From the NCBI GenBank assembly GCA_027482985.1, contig JAIXVO010000399.1, positions 1 through 18,859 on the forward strand: a stretch of 18,859 bases of DNA, written 5' to 3'. The notes beneath the pieces are model-generated. The model did not search any database. It saw only the letters and a list, made by a program, of their open reading frames with translations, and was not told the DNA's origin. Each line of letters begins with the position of its first letter. Position 1 is the first letter of the stretch. Positions 1 to 7,597 of the stretch are shown piece by piece. Source of the DNA: Cyanobacteriota bacterium. GTDB taxonomy: Bacteria; Cyanobacteriota; Cyanobacteriia; Leptolyngbyales; Leptolyngbyaceae. The position numbers and the translations under genes are program-made.

Positions 1-222
1 ATCCACTTCCGGATCAGTGGTAATGGACTCTAAATCGGTGGTCAAAATCTCGGTTGGCAAGGCTACATCCCGCGCTTTATCAAGCGACTTCACCCCCACC
101 CGATACAGTTCCAATTCTTTTACCAGGGGATGTCGTTGGGCTGGATCTAACAGAATCTTTGCCGTTCCGGTACCAACGGTGCCCAATCCCAACAAGCCAA
201 TCTTGAATCCCACGGTGCTCAC
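1..222 (-). CDS. hom: Homoserine dehydrogenase, N-terminal part (runs off left edge)
   Basis: Only the first 74 codons lie in the window. The reading frame begins with a GTG codon at 222-220 and gives an NAD(P)-binding Rossmann start (KIGLLGLGTVGTGTAKILL), followed by a run with PLVKELELYRVGVKSLDKAR. The GLGTVG(T)G fingerprint with a long insertion before the next strand is typical of homoserine dehydrogenase, which reduces aspartate semialdehyde to homoserine in threonine and methionine synthesis. No ATG is in frame nearby; an upstream in-frame TTG is possible, so the exact start is uncertain. The catalytic and any ACT domain lie outside the window, so the assignment rests on the N-terminus alone. 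The gene is transcribed leftwards, away from the Uma2 gene, and appears to have its own upstream region of about 110 bp. Confidence 0.85.
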   Translation of the reverse strand, partial: MSTVGFKIGLLGLGTVGTGTAKILLDPAQRHPLVKELELYRVGVKSLDKARDVALPTEILTTDLESITTDPEVD

Positions 223-266
223 ATCCTGAAGGTTTACCAAACTTTCATTGTAAATGAACCCCGCCC

Positions 267-279
267 TGAACTTTGTTCA
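267..279. promoter_or_regulatory. Small palindrome upstream of hom
   Basis: TGAAC-TTT-GTTCA is a perfect 5-3-5 inverted repeat about 45 bp upstream of the hom start. A TACAAT hexamer on the minus strand (about 247-252) could be a -10 element, but no convincing -35 was seen. An operator role is inferred only from position and symmetry. Confidence 0.2.
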
Positions 280-334
280 CCCACGACTGGGAAAATGAGC
301 TTTGGTGAAAGCGCTGCGCTGCCGGATCAAATCG

Positions 335-931
335 CTAAGGGGTCGCAGTTTGCAGGTTAAAGATCTGGTTGGGGGTGAGTGACCACTGAGAGATCAGGGG
401 CGATCGCAATACCGTATCACCCGCAAAAACGATATCCTCATACTGACCTTCGACCCATTCACAGACGGTAATCTGGCGAGTCTCCGGATCAACAATCCAG
501 TATTCCGCGATCGCCCGAGCCGCATACTCCGTCCGTTTATAGCGATAGTCCCGATTCCGATGCGGGGTGCCCGGACTCACAATTTCAATCACCAGCGCTG
601 GTGGTGGCAAATCCCGCGTCAAGGTGTTCCGCCGACTGCCTGTTAACGAGTCTCTAGAAGCTTCCGTATGAACGACCAAATCTGGCAACCGACAGGTTGC
701 GCGTCCGCCTGTGACTTCAATCTCCAGATCTTTATAGGAAATCATGGTCACTGGAAAAAACTTTAATAATTCGACCCACAAAAACCGAGCAAGATTGCAG
801 TTTGCTGGACTTTCTGGTGGCATTTCTACCAACTCTCCATTCACCAATTCATACCGAGTATCGGTGCCGTCGTCGTAGGCCAGATACTCATCCATCGTCA
901 TCACAGTTGGCAGCGTTGTCGGTTGATTCAT
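335..931 (-). CDS. Uma2 family endonuclease-like protein (DUF820, PD-(D/E)XK fold)
   Basis: The 198-residue product starts at the ATG at 931-929. A TTG six codons upstream is in frame, but the ATG has a GGGG stretch at a suitable distance and gives the usual family N-terminus. Uma2 hallmarks are visible in order: [11 protein letters not shown] with [13 protein letters not shown] (residues 11-38), RLPDLVV with Asp84, VIEIVSP with Glu116, then D128xxxK132xxxY and the signature EYWIVDP (143-149). Asp84, Glu116 and Lys132 would form the PD-(D/E)XK catalytic set. Cyanobacteria carry many Uma2 paralogues; their substrates are largely unknown, and a DNA-related or mobile-element-related nuclease role is inferred from the fold. 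All key residues are present, so the gene looks intact. It stands alone between hom and pheT. Confidence 0.9.
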   Translation of the reverse strand: MNQPTTLPTVMTMDEYLAYDDGTDTRYELVNGELVEMPPESPANCNLARFLWVELLKFFPVTMISYKDLEIEVTGGRATCRLPDLVVHTEASRDSLTGSRRNTLTRDLPPPALVIEIVSPGTPHRNRDYRYKRTEYAARAIAEYWIVDPETRQITVCEWVEGQYEDIVFAGDTVLRSPLISQWSLTPNQIFNLQTATP

Positions 932-1080
932 AGCGGCTGACCCCAGCAATGAAGTTACGATTTCTCACCCATCAAACACCTATAAGGGCAGGTTTAGCAT
1001 CAGAGTCATGGGCTGTAAATAGTCCTGCGGCAAAACCTGCCCCGACATCGGGTTCGATTTTCCGCAGAAACCAATTCATC

Positions 1081-1116
1081 CTTCTGCCCTCTGCCCTCTG
1101 CCTCCTGCCCTTCCTG
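1081..1116. repeat. CT-rich short tandem repeat (TCTGCCC-like) beside the pheT stop
   Basis: The plus strand reads as degenerate tandem copies of a 7-base TCTGCCC/TCTGCCT unit that runs up to the pheT stop codon at 1117-1119. Similar pyrimidine-rich heptad repeats are common in cyanobacterial intergenic DNA. Read on the coding strand of pheT it becomes a GGCAGAG-type purine-rich 3' flank. No hairpin or terminator is formed by it. Confidence 0.6.
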
Positions 1117-3561
1117 CTAGCTTCTCAAACTAACGCGAAACTTCTCCACGAGGGTATCGCGGACTTTTTGCTGAACGGGTTCGATGTCCTCATCAGTGAG
1201 GGTGCGATCGCCCGCGCGATAGACCAACCGAAACGCCAAACTCCGTTGTCCAGCGGGGACATTTTGGCCGCGATATTCATCAAACAGCTCGACTGATTCC
1301 AGCAGGGTGCCGCCGACTTTGCGAATGGCGCGATCAATTTCGGCCACCGAGAACTGAGTGGGGATGAAGAAGGCAATGTCGCGATCGGAGGCAGGATAGG
1401 CCGAGTAAGCCGTGTAGGTGGGCACCAAGACCGCATCCTGATCCAGATTCCCCAGCAACACATCCATATCCAGTTGGAAGGCATATACCTCATCTGACAA
1501 GTTCCGTTCCAGGCGCAATTGGGGATGGAGTTGCCCAAATGTCCCCAAACGCATCCCTTTGACCCATAGAGAGGCAGTGCGACCCGGATGGAGACGGTCA
1601 TCAAAGCGATCGGGCTGATACTCCACACTCAGGTTCAAGCGTTGAAAGACACTTTCCAAAATGCCCTTCGCTTCATACCAGGTAAAGGGTTGCTCACGAC
1701 CACTCTGCGCCCATTTCCCTTGAGACGGATCGCCGCCAAAGATCCCCGCGATCGCCTCAGCTTCACTCAACCCATCTTCTTCAGACCAAAAAATCCGCCC
1801 AATCTCAAACCCACAGAGCGCCCCATTCCCCTGTTCCAGATTGTATTGAAACGCATCGATCAGCCCCGTCAGCAAATCCGTCCGGAGGGCAGAATAGTCG
1901 GGGAACATGGGGTTGCGGAGGACAATTTGCCGCGCTTGACCCGGTTTCGTCAGGGAATAGTGCGCCACTTCCGTGAGTCCCGCTGCCCGAAAGACTTCTC
2001 GCAGTTTCCGGGTTAAGGCTTGCTCCACCGAGAGATAACCGGGTTCGGTCTTGTCGGGGAGGGTTTCGCAGAAATTGTTGTAGCCATAGAGTCGGGCAAT
2101 TTCTTCGATTAAGTCAATTTCCCGTTCTAAGTCGCGATACCGATAAGGGGGCACAGTGACATGCCACACGCCTTCTCCCTGACTCGCCACGGTGCAGCCC
2201 AGAGCTTGCAGAATCCGCTCAATTTCGGCAGGTTGTAAGTCGCCGACATCATCTCCCACTGTCACGGGACCCAGAATTTGGTTGACGCGATCGAGTCTCA
2301 GTTCCACCGATCGCGTCATGATGGCCCCACCTCTAGCATCCGCGATCGCTTGGGCAACCAGCGTCCCACCCGCTAGTTCGGTAATCAGTCCCAATGCCCG
2401 CCGACAGGCTAAGGCCAGTTCTGCTTCGTTAATGCCCCGTTCATACCGTGCTGAGGCTTCTGTCCGTAAGCCCTGCGATCGCGCTGACCGCCGAATGGCC
2501 GCTGAGTCAAACAGCGCTGCTTCCAGCATCAGGTTTTGCGTGTCGGCATGGACTTCGGTCGCTTCGCCCCCCATCACTCCCGCTAGGGCGACGGGTTGCT
2601 GGTTGGCGGTGATCAGCAACGCTTGTTCGCTCAACGTACGGGTTTGACCATCCAGGGTTTGAAACGTTTCGCCAGAAGCCGCAAAGCGCACCCCCAGTTG
2701 TAACGTGTCACCGCCGCCGACGGCTTGGAGGCGATCGCGATCGAACGCATGAAGCGGTTGGCCCCATTCCAGCAAAATGTAGTTCGTGATATCCACCACA
2801 TTATTAATCGGACGAATGCCCGAAGCCTGGAGCCGTTGTTGGAGCCAATTGGGAGACGGGGCGATCGTCACCTGCTCAATCACGGTGCCAATGTACGTGG
2901 GGCAAGCCTGAATTTCGGAGATCTTTAAGGTCAAAACCTCTGAGTTTTCGGCCACGGTTAAGTCGGGTGGTTGGGGGAGCCGCAACGGCGCACCCGTAAG
3001 CGCCGCAATTTCCCGCGCAATCCCCACCAGGCTCAAGGCATCGGCGCGGTTGGCGGTGGAGGTCAAATCCAGGATGACATCATCTAACCCAAGCAGCGGG
3101 CGCACATCCATCCCGGGCTGCAACGTCTCAGTCGGTTCAAAGCTGTGAATGCCAGCGGACTCTTTCGCCAATCCCAGTTCTGCCAGGGAACAGATCATGC
3201 CAGCCGAGGCGACTCCCCGCAATTTGGCGGGTTTAATTTTCAGCCCCGCCTCACCCACTTTGGGTAGAAAGCTGCCCAACGTCGCGACGGGCACCCAGAG
3301 TCCCGCTTGTACATTCGCCGCGCCACACACGATGGTAGACGGTTCTGCCGCGCCAATTTCTACCTGGCAAACACTCAACTTATCCGCATTGGGATGTTGT
3401 TCGCGAGTCAACACTTGACCCACCACTACCCCATCAGCCCAGGTGTGGCGGTCTTCAATGTCTTCCACTTCAAAGCCTGCCATTGTCAGCAGGTCGGCTA
3501 ATTCTGCCGCAGACAGAGTAATATCAACCAGTTCTCGCAACCAGTTCAGAGAAATACGCAT
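1117..3561 (-). CDS. pheT: Phenylalanine--tRNA ligase beta subunit
   Basis: The 814-residue product has the usual length for bacterial PheT. It begins [14 protein letters not shown], the standard start, at an ATG at 3561-3559. The B1 tRNA-binding (OB-fold) domain is near residues 40-150, with [17 protein letters not shown] (HPNADKL at 56-62) and [11 protein letters not shown] (115-125). The B3/B4 editing region and B5 follow, then the catalytic-like core with [18 protein letters not shown]. The last ~95 residues are the FDX-ACB anticodon-binding domain ([11 protein letters not shown] ... [23 protein letters not shown]). PheT pairs with PheS to form the (alpha-beta)2 enzyme that charges tRNA-Phe in the cytoplasm. 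pheS is not in the window; the two genes are often unlinked in cyanobacteria. No frameshift or gap was seen. Confidence 0.98.
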   Translation of the reverse strand: MRISLNWLRELVDITLSAAELADLLTMAGFEVEDIEDRHTWADGVVVGQVLTREQHPNADKLSVCQVEIGAAEPSTIVCGAANVQAGLWVPVATLGSFLPKVGEAGLKIKPAKLRGVASAGMICSLAELGLAKESAGIHSFEPTETLQPGMDVRPLLGLDDVILDLTSTANRADALSLVGIAREIAALTGAPLRLPQPPDLTVAENSEVLTLKISEIQACPTYIGTVIEQVTIAPSPNWLQQRLQASGIRPINNVVDITNYILLEWGQPLHAFDRDRLQAVGGGDTLQLGVRFAASGETFQTLDGQTRTLSEQALLITANQQPVALAGVMGGEATEVHADTQNLMLEAALFDSAAIRRSARSQGLRTEASARYERGINEAELALACRRALGLITELAGGTLVAQAIADARGGAIMTRSVELRLDRVNQILGPVTVGDDVGDLQPAEIERILQALGCTVASQGEGVWHVTVPPYRYRDLEREIDLIEEIARLYGYNNFCETLPDKTEPGYLSVEQALTRKLREVFRAAGLTEVAHYSLTKPGQARQIVLRNPMFPDYSALRTDLLTGLIDAFQYNLEQGNGALCGFEIGRIFWSEEDGLSEAEAIAGIFGGDPSQGKWAQSGREQPFTWYEAKGILESVFQRLNLSVEYQPDRFDDRLHPGRTASLWVKGMRLGTFGQLHPQLRLERNLSDEVYAFQLDMDVLLGNLDQDAVLVPTYTAYSAYPASDRDIAFFIPTQFSVAEIDRAIRKVGGTLLESVELFDEYRGQNVPAGQRSLAFRLVYRAGDRTLTDEDIEPVQQKVRDTLVEKFRVSLRS

Positions 3562-3916
3562 GAGTGCCTTGAGCCTAACTACGTCAGCCCACCTATTCTA
3601 TCCCTGCGAGTTACCGGAAAGAAGCGCCACCCCTCTTCTCTAACCCGCCGCATTTCGTTAGGATTAAGACCACGACTGTTACGCCGTGTCTCGTTTGGGG
3701 CAATTTAACCTTAAGAGGTGTATCTTGACGATTAGCTGTGATCAGTGAACGGATGGCTTTTACGAAGCCTTCGCCCTGATCCAGTTGTAGCTTTAGCCAT
3801 TCTTCAAACAATTTCTCAGAAGATTAATACCCTAACCTGGCAATTCTGTTTGGATAATAGAGAAGTAAGAGCGCCCGATGTTCCCAGCAATCGATCAACG
3901 TGCGAGTGAAGTCTGA
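3562..3916. other. Intergenic region between divergent pheT and the kinase gene
   Basis: This 355-bp stretch must hold the promoters for both genes. A GATAAT hexamer at 3853-3858 on the plus strand, about 60 bp before the kinase ATG, could be a -10 element, but no good -35 accompanies it. A 66-codon minus-strand frame (3611-3811) opens only with TTG and resembles nothing recognised. No RNA gene, terminator or repeat was identified. Confidence 0.4.
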
Positions 3917-5569
3917 ATGAGCTACTGCTTGAACCCCGCTTGTCCCAATCCGCAGAACCTGACCCATACCGAATTGTGTCAGGCGTGTGGTTCGAAGCTG
4001 CTGTTGCGCGATCGCTACCGGATCATCCAAGCTCTCGGACAGGGTGGCTTTGGAGCAACGTTTCTGGCCGCGAATGTTAGCCTACCGGGTCAACCCAGTT
4101 GTGTGATTAAGCAACTCCGACCCAATGCCAATGCCCCCCATGTTATGGACATGGCACGAGAACTATTCCGGCGGGAAGCCGAAACCCTGGGACGCATTGG
4201 CACCCACCCACAAATTCCTTCCTTGCTCGATTATTTTGAGGATAGCGAAACCTTTTACTTAGTGCAGGAATACGTCAGCGGCTCGACCCTGCAACAGGAA
4301 ATCAAGCGGGATGGCCCCATGAGTGAGTTGCAAGTGAAGCGATTCCTCAGTGAAATCCTGCCATTGCTGGAATATGTGCATGGCAATCGGGTGATTCATC
4401 GGGACATCAAGCCCGCCAACATGATTCGCCGCAACCAGGATCAAAAACTCGTGTTAATCGATTTTGGCGCGGTCAAGTACCAGAACGCGCAACAAACGAC
4501 CACCGCTTCCGATCAAACCGCGCTCACGTCCTATGCGATCGGTACACCCGGGTTCGCCCCACCGGAACAGATGAATATGCGTCCGGTACCCGCCAGCGAT
4601 ATTTATGCCCTGGGTGTGAGTTGTATTTATCTACTCACTGGTAAATCGCCCAAGGAACTGAACTACGACCAGATGACGGGGGAATTGCTGTGGGAGAAGT
4701 ACGTGAGTGCCAGCCCGCAGTTCATTAAAGTCCTCACGAAGATGCTGGAAATTTCCGTCAAGCAGCGTTACAAAACGGCAAAAGAGGTTTATCATGCGCT
4801 GGACTTGGTGGATCACGAAGAAGCCTTGGCGGATGGGATGAATAATGTGGGTGCCCGCAATCCCGGCAGTCCTCCCCGCAAAAATAGTGATGGCAGTAGT
4901 GGGGGGAGTTATGGTCCTGATACGGGGGGAGCAGCCTCTTCACCTCATGCCCGGTTAGCGATGCAAATTCGCACCCGCCAAGCGCGCCCAGACGGGACAG
5001 GATTATCCGCAGGGTTGGGGCGATCGCGGATTGGGGCGGATTCGGGACGGCTCAGTGGTGGCGGCATTGCCTCGCGGGGTCGCAGTTCAGCTGGTAAGCC
5101 GAAAGACAGCAGCGGGGAGGAAAAGAAGAAAGCCCCGACTCGCTTGGATGCTGAGGGTTTACAGACCTACTACACGAAGGGCAAACGCGACTTTACCAGC
5201 CATGATTTGCGATCGCTGAGTCTGCCCAAAGCTAATTTGCCCGGTGCGAGTTTTCACCAGTCCAACATGGGCAAAATCAATTTGCAAGGCGCTAATCTCA
5301 GTAAGGCCGATTTTGGTCGCACGAACTTGACCAATGCGATCTTGAAAGATGCGGATTTGAGAAATGCTTATCTGGGTTATGCCGATCTGGAAAGTGCCGA
5401 TCTGCGGGGCGCAAATTTGAGTGGGGCTTACCTGCTGAATGCGAATCTGCGCGGGGCAAATCTCTGTGGCGCGAATCTGGCGGGGGCTCGGATGACGGAA
5501 GAACAACTGGCGATGGCTCGCACGAATTGGCTGACCGTCCGCCCCAGTGGTAAACGGGGCATTTGGTAG
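3917..5569 (+). CDS. spkB: SpkB-like Ser/Thr protein kinase with N-terminal Cys motif and C-terminal pentapeptide repeats
   Basis: The 550-residue product opens with a zinc-ribbon-like Cys motif (C4, C9, C21, C24). A complete Hanks-type kinase domain follows: glycine loop GQGGFG (41-46), VIK with Lys65, HRDIKPAN (161-168, catalytic Asp163), DFG (182-184), and APPEQ (214-218). After about residue 295 comes a Gly/Ser/Arg-rich, probably disordered linker. Residues ~430-530 are pentapeptide repeats of the A(N/D)Lxx type, predicted to form a right-handed beta-helix. This order matches SpkB of Synechocystis, where the kinase has been linked to oxidative-stress tolerance and thiol-sensitive activity; the symbol is given by that architecture, not by alignment. 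No transmembrane segment was seen, so it is likely cytoplasmic. It is transcribed away from pheT and converges on the next gene. All catalytic residues are present, so it should be active. Confidence 0.93.
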   Translation: MSYCLNPACPNPQNLTHTELCQACGSKLLLRDRYRIIQALGQGGFGATFLAANVSLPGQPSCVIKQLRPNANAPHVMDMARELFRREAETLGRIGTHPQIPSLLDYFEDSETFYLVQEYVSGSTLQQEIKRDGPMSELQVKRFLSEILPLLEYVHGNRVIHRDIKPANMIRRNQDQKLVLIDFGAVKYQNAQQTTTASDQTALTSYAIGTPGFAPPEQMNMRPVPASDIYALGVSCIYLLTGKSPKELNYDQMTGELLWEKYVSASPQFIKVLTKMLEISVKQRYKTAKEVYHALDLVDHEEALADGMNNVGARNPGSPPRKNSDGSSGGSYGPDTGGAASSPHARLAMQIRTRQARPDGTGLSAGLGRSRIGADSGRLSGGGIASRGRSSAGKPKDSSGEEKKKAPTRLDAEGLQTYYTKGKRDFTSHDLRSLSLPKANLPGASFHQSNMGKINLQGANLSKADFGRTNLTNAILKDADLRNAYLGYADLESADLRGANLSGAYLLNANLRGANLCGANLAGARMTEEQLAMARTNWLTVRPSGKRGIW

Positions 5570-5578
5570 GACGGAGCA

Positions 5579-5600
5579 GGGGCAAATGATCATTCACCCC
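5579..5600. terminator. Weak hairpin between convergent genes
   Basis: GGGG and CCCC flank a perfect 10-bp palindrome (AATGATCATT), each separated from it by a CA mismatch, just after the kinase stop codon. No T-run follows, so an intrinsic terminator role is uncertain. Confidence 0.3.
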
Positions 5601-5668
5601 TACCCATCTGTCGCGATCGCACCTGAATTCTGGATCTTTAGCACGACCCGCGATCGCCCTGCTGTCCC

Positions 5669-6343
5669 TTAAAATCCGCGCCCGACGGTGAGCGGCGCAT
5701 CCAGGGTGAGGATCAGGTCAGCATTGGAGTCGATCACAATCACTTCCGTCTTTTTCTTACCAAACACAAGACCACCAGCGGCACCGGCTCCCGCTCCGAG
5801 CAAAATGCGGCCCAGGGTAATGCGGCGATTGCCCAGAATGCCCGACAGAATTGTGGCAGCACCAGCCCCGATCGCCGAGCCTTTAATCAGCGCATCGCCA
5901 TTCACACCCGGTTGCACTTCCTGCCGCGTGGTGATCACTTCCGATCGTGCACTGATCGGCTGACGGCTGCCATTGGGCAGGATTAGGGTTTCGGCCACAA
6001 ATTGAGAGCCTTCGCCGACGGGTTTAATCTGCCCAGAGACGCGACTGCCTGCTGGAATCAGGACAGTTCCGTTGGAGAGACGCACCGTTCGCGGAATGGT
6101 TAAGGTCAGGGGGACGGTTTCATTCGGCGCAACGACAATTTTGGCGGCGGCTTCATACCGCGCGGGAATCCGGGCACCCGCTGGAATCGTGGGGTTGGTG
6201 TAACTGGGGGCACCGGGAAAGAGTTGCGCGACTTGCGTGGACGCGATCGCTGGCGGTATCAGACTGAAGGGGGCGATCGCGGTGGTGCATAAGCTCAAGG
6301 TTGCCAGGACAATCGACAAGGGCTGGTGAGATTGGGGTTTCAT
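5669..6343 (-). CDS. Secreted/envelope protein with a TrbI/VirB10-like domain and glycine zipper
   Basis: The 224-residue form starts at the ATG at 6343-6341, with GAGGG seven bases upstream. A longer in-frame extension reaches 6463 but overlaps the neighbouring gene and lacks a signal sequence at its start. From the ATG there is a hydrophobic signal segment (residues 9-30) ending at PAIAS. Residues 50-145 (YTNPTIPAGARIPARYEAAAKIVV, then NGTVLIPAGSRVSGQI and ETLILPNGSRQPI) resemble the beta-sandwich of VirB10/TrbI, where an 'IPAG..i.a' strand and a 'LIPkGsrv.G' strand occur. Residues 157-196 are a Gly/Ala-rich zipper that could insert in a membrane. No other type IV secretion gene is present, so a stand-alone envelope role is more likely than conjugation. 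The exact function is unknown. Confidence 0.7.
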   Translation of the reverse strand: MKPQSHQPLSIVLATLSLCTTAIAPFSLIPPAIASTQVAQLFPGAPSYTNPTIPAGARIPARYEAAAKIVVAPNETVPLTLTIPRTVRLSNGTVLIPAGSRVSGQIKPVGEGSQFVAETLILPNGSRQPISARSEVITTRQEVQPGVNGDALIKGSAIGAGAATILSGILGNRRITLGRILLGAGAGAAGGLVFGKKKTEVIVIDSNADLILTLDAPLTVGRGF

Positions 6344-6443
6344 GGGCTGACCCTCACAGGTGAGTTGGAAGTAGATGGGCATTAGACTGTGATCCAGCCG
6401 CAAAAGTTCCCACCGCGCCAGGTCCGGCCAAGGGGCAAGCAGA

Positions 6444-6998
6444 TTAGGAGGTTTCGGCTGCATCTTTGAGCCGTCGCAGCAACCAATCCAGGCGCGTATT
6501 GGCTAACGCGACACTGGCTCTCGCCTCTTGCCCCAAATCATTCAGAGACAGTTCATTCTCATTGCCGGGGGGCAGGTTGAGGTTCTTCAAGCGGCTCACA
6601 GTGACGCGGAGGCGGGTCGAGAGGGAAATCGCCAGCGCTCGGTAGAACCGAGCGGCAAAGCCCGCTTCGATATTGAGTTTATGAGCCAGTTCTTCCCGTG
6701 GTAGGCAGAGAACGAGGGATTCTTGCTTGGCGATGACGGTAGCGGAGGGGGGGCGCGTATCGACGAAAGACATCTCGCCCACGATATCGCCACTCAGCAA
6801 ATTGGCAATTTCTTGTCCCCCGGCAGCGGCAATGGTGACGCTTAAGGCTCCTTCCAGCAGGATGAAGAGGTGGCTGATCGGTTGGCCTTCATGAATCAGG
6901 ACGGTGCCTGCGGGAACCGTTTGGCGATCGCCCTGGGCAATCATCCAATCAATATCGTCGTCATCCAGTTCCCCAAGCAGGAACAATACAGTTCTCAT
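6444..6998 (-). CDS. Crp-type cyclic-nucleotide-binding-domain protein without a DNA-binding domain
   Basis: The 184-residue product starts at the ATG at 6998-6996; a GTG six codons upstream is also in frame. Residues ~10-125 form a cNMP-binding beta-roll: VPAGTVLIHEGQPISHLFILLEGALSV (28-54), then GDIVGEMSFVDTRPPSATVIA (70-90). In true cAMP receptors the phosphate-binding cassette reads GE...PR(S/T)A; here Glu75 is kept but the Arg position is Pro84. The protein may therefore not bind cAMP or cGMP in the classical way. The C-terminal ~60 residues are helical and no winged-helix HTH is seen, so it is probably not a transcription factor but a signalling or scaffold module. It is transcribed toward the VirB10-like gene with a 100-bp gap, so co-transcription is possible. 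Confidence 0.8.
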   Translation of the reverse strand: MRTVLFLLGELDDDDIDWMIAQGDRQTVPAGTVLIHEGQPISHLFILLEGALSVTIAAAGGQEIANLLSGDIVGEMSFVDTRPPSATVIAKQESLVLCLPREELAHKLNIEAGFAARFYRALAISLSTRLRVTVSRLKNLNLPPGNENELSLNDLGQEARASVALANTRLDWLLRRLKDAAETS

Positions 6999-7267
6999 GA
7001 ATCTGACTGGCCTCACTACCCAACGTGCGCGATCGCGAATTCAAGCACCCACACATTTTTACTGTTGTAACCGAAACTTCATTCTACAGAACAGCTCTGG
7101 TTGCCAAGATGAAGAATGTGACAGCCGGGATGAAGAAATGGTGGACGCGATCGCGGCGGTAGCCAGTCGGGTGGCATCGCCTCAGTGATATGTTGAGAAC
7201 ACGTTCGTTGCCAGCCCACGGGAGTCACTCACTGGCAATGGCTGCACTGTCTACTGAGCCGACCCTT

Positions 7268-7597
7268 ATGAATTTTTTGATCATCGCGATCGCCCCCTGG
7301 TTGCTGTTACTGTATGCCCTGTTAGTGATTGCAGGCGGCGTGTTGGGCTATGTCAAAGTGCAGAGCAAAGCGTCTTTGATTTCGGGCTTGATTAGTGGCA
7401 CCGCCCTGCTGATCGCCTGGGGGCTGACCTTCCAGCGTTACACGCTGGGAATGGGTTTAGCCACCGGCTTCGCGATCGCCCTGCTGATTGTGTTTGCCCT
7501 GCGCTTCCGCAAAACACAAAAATTCATGCCCGCTGGACTGCTCGCTAGTTTGAGTGGCGTGATGGCAGTTGTATTTGCGATCGCCACCTGGAGTTAA
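7268..7597 (+). CDS. TMEM14-family small membrane protein
   Basis: The 109-residue product starts at the ATG at 7268 (MNFLIIAIAPWLLLLYALL). An in-frame ATG at 7190 would add 26 polar residues that the family lacks, so the shorter form is preferred. Four hydrophobic segments are visible, with the family-like loop GGVLGYVKVQSKASLISGL (residues 23-41), followed by TALLIAWGL and a conserved basic RFRKTQKFMPAGLL near the last helix. TMEM14/UPF0136 proteins occur in cyanobacteria and, in plants, as plastid FAX fatty-acid exporters; a lipid-export role is only an inference here. Its TAA stop shares TTAA with the stop of the gene on the opposite strand, so the two coding regions overlap by 4 bp tail to tail. 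Confidence 0.85.
   Translation: MNFLIIAIAPWLLLLYALLVIAGGVLGYVKVQSKASLISGLISGTALLIAWGLTFQRYTLGMGLATGFAIALLIVFALRFRKTQKFMPAGLLASLSGVMAVVFAIATWS

Noticed and set aside
949..1296. 115-codon plus-strand frame over the pheT 3' end
   Set aside because: Most of it is antisense to the pheT FDX-ACB domain and the CT-rich repeat; composition is not protein-like.
3611..3811. 66-codon minus-strand frame between pheT and the kinase
   Set aside because: It opens only with TTG, has no clear ribosome site, no recognisable domain, and occupies the shared promoter region.
5159..5593. Long minus-strand frame under the kinase C-terminus with many Ile/Gln/Thr pentads
   Set aside because: It is the mirror image of the pentapeptide-repeat coding sequence; the periodicity explains its openness.
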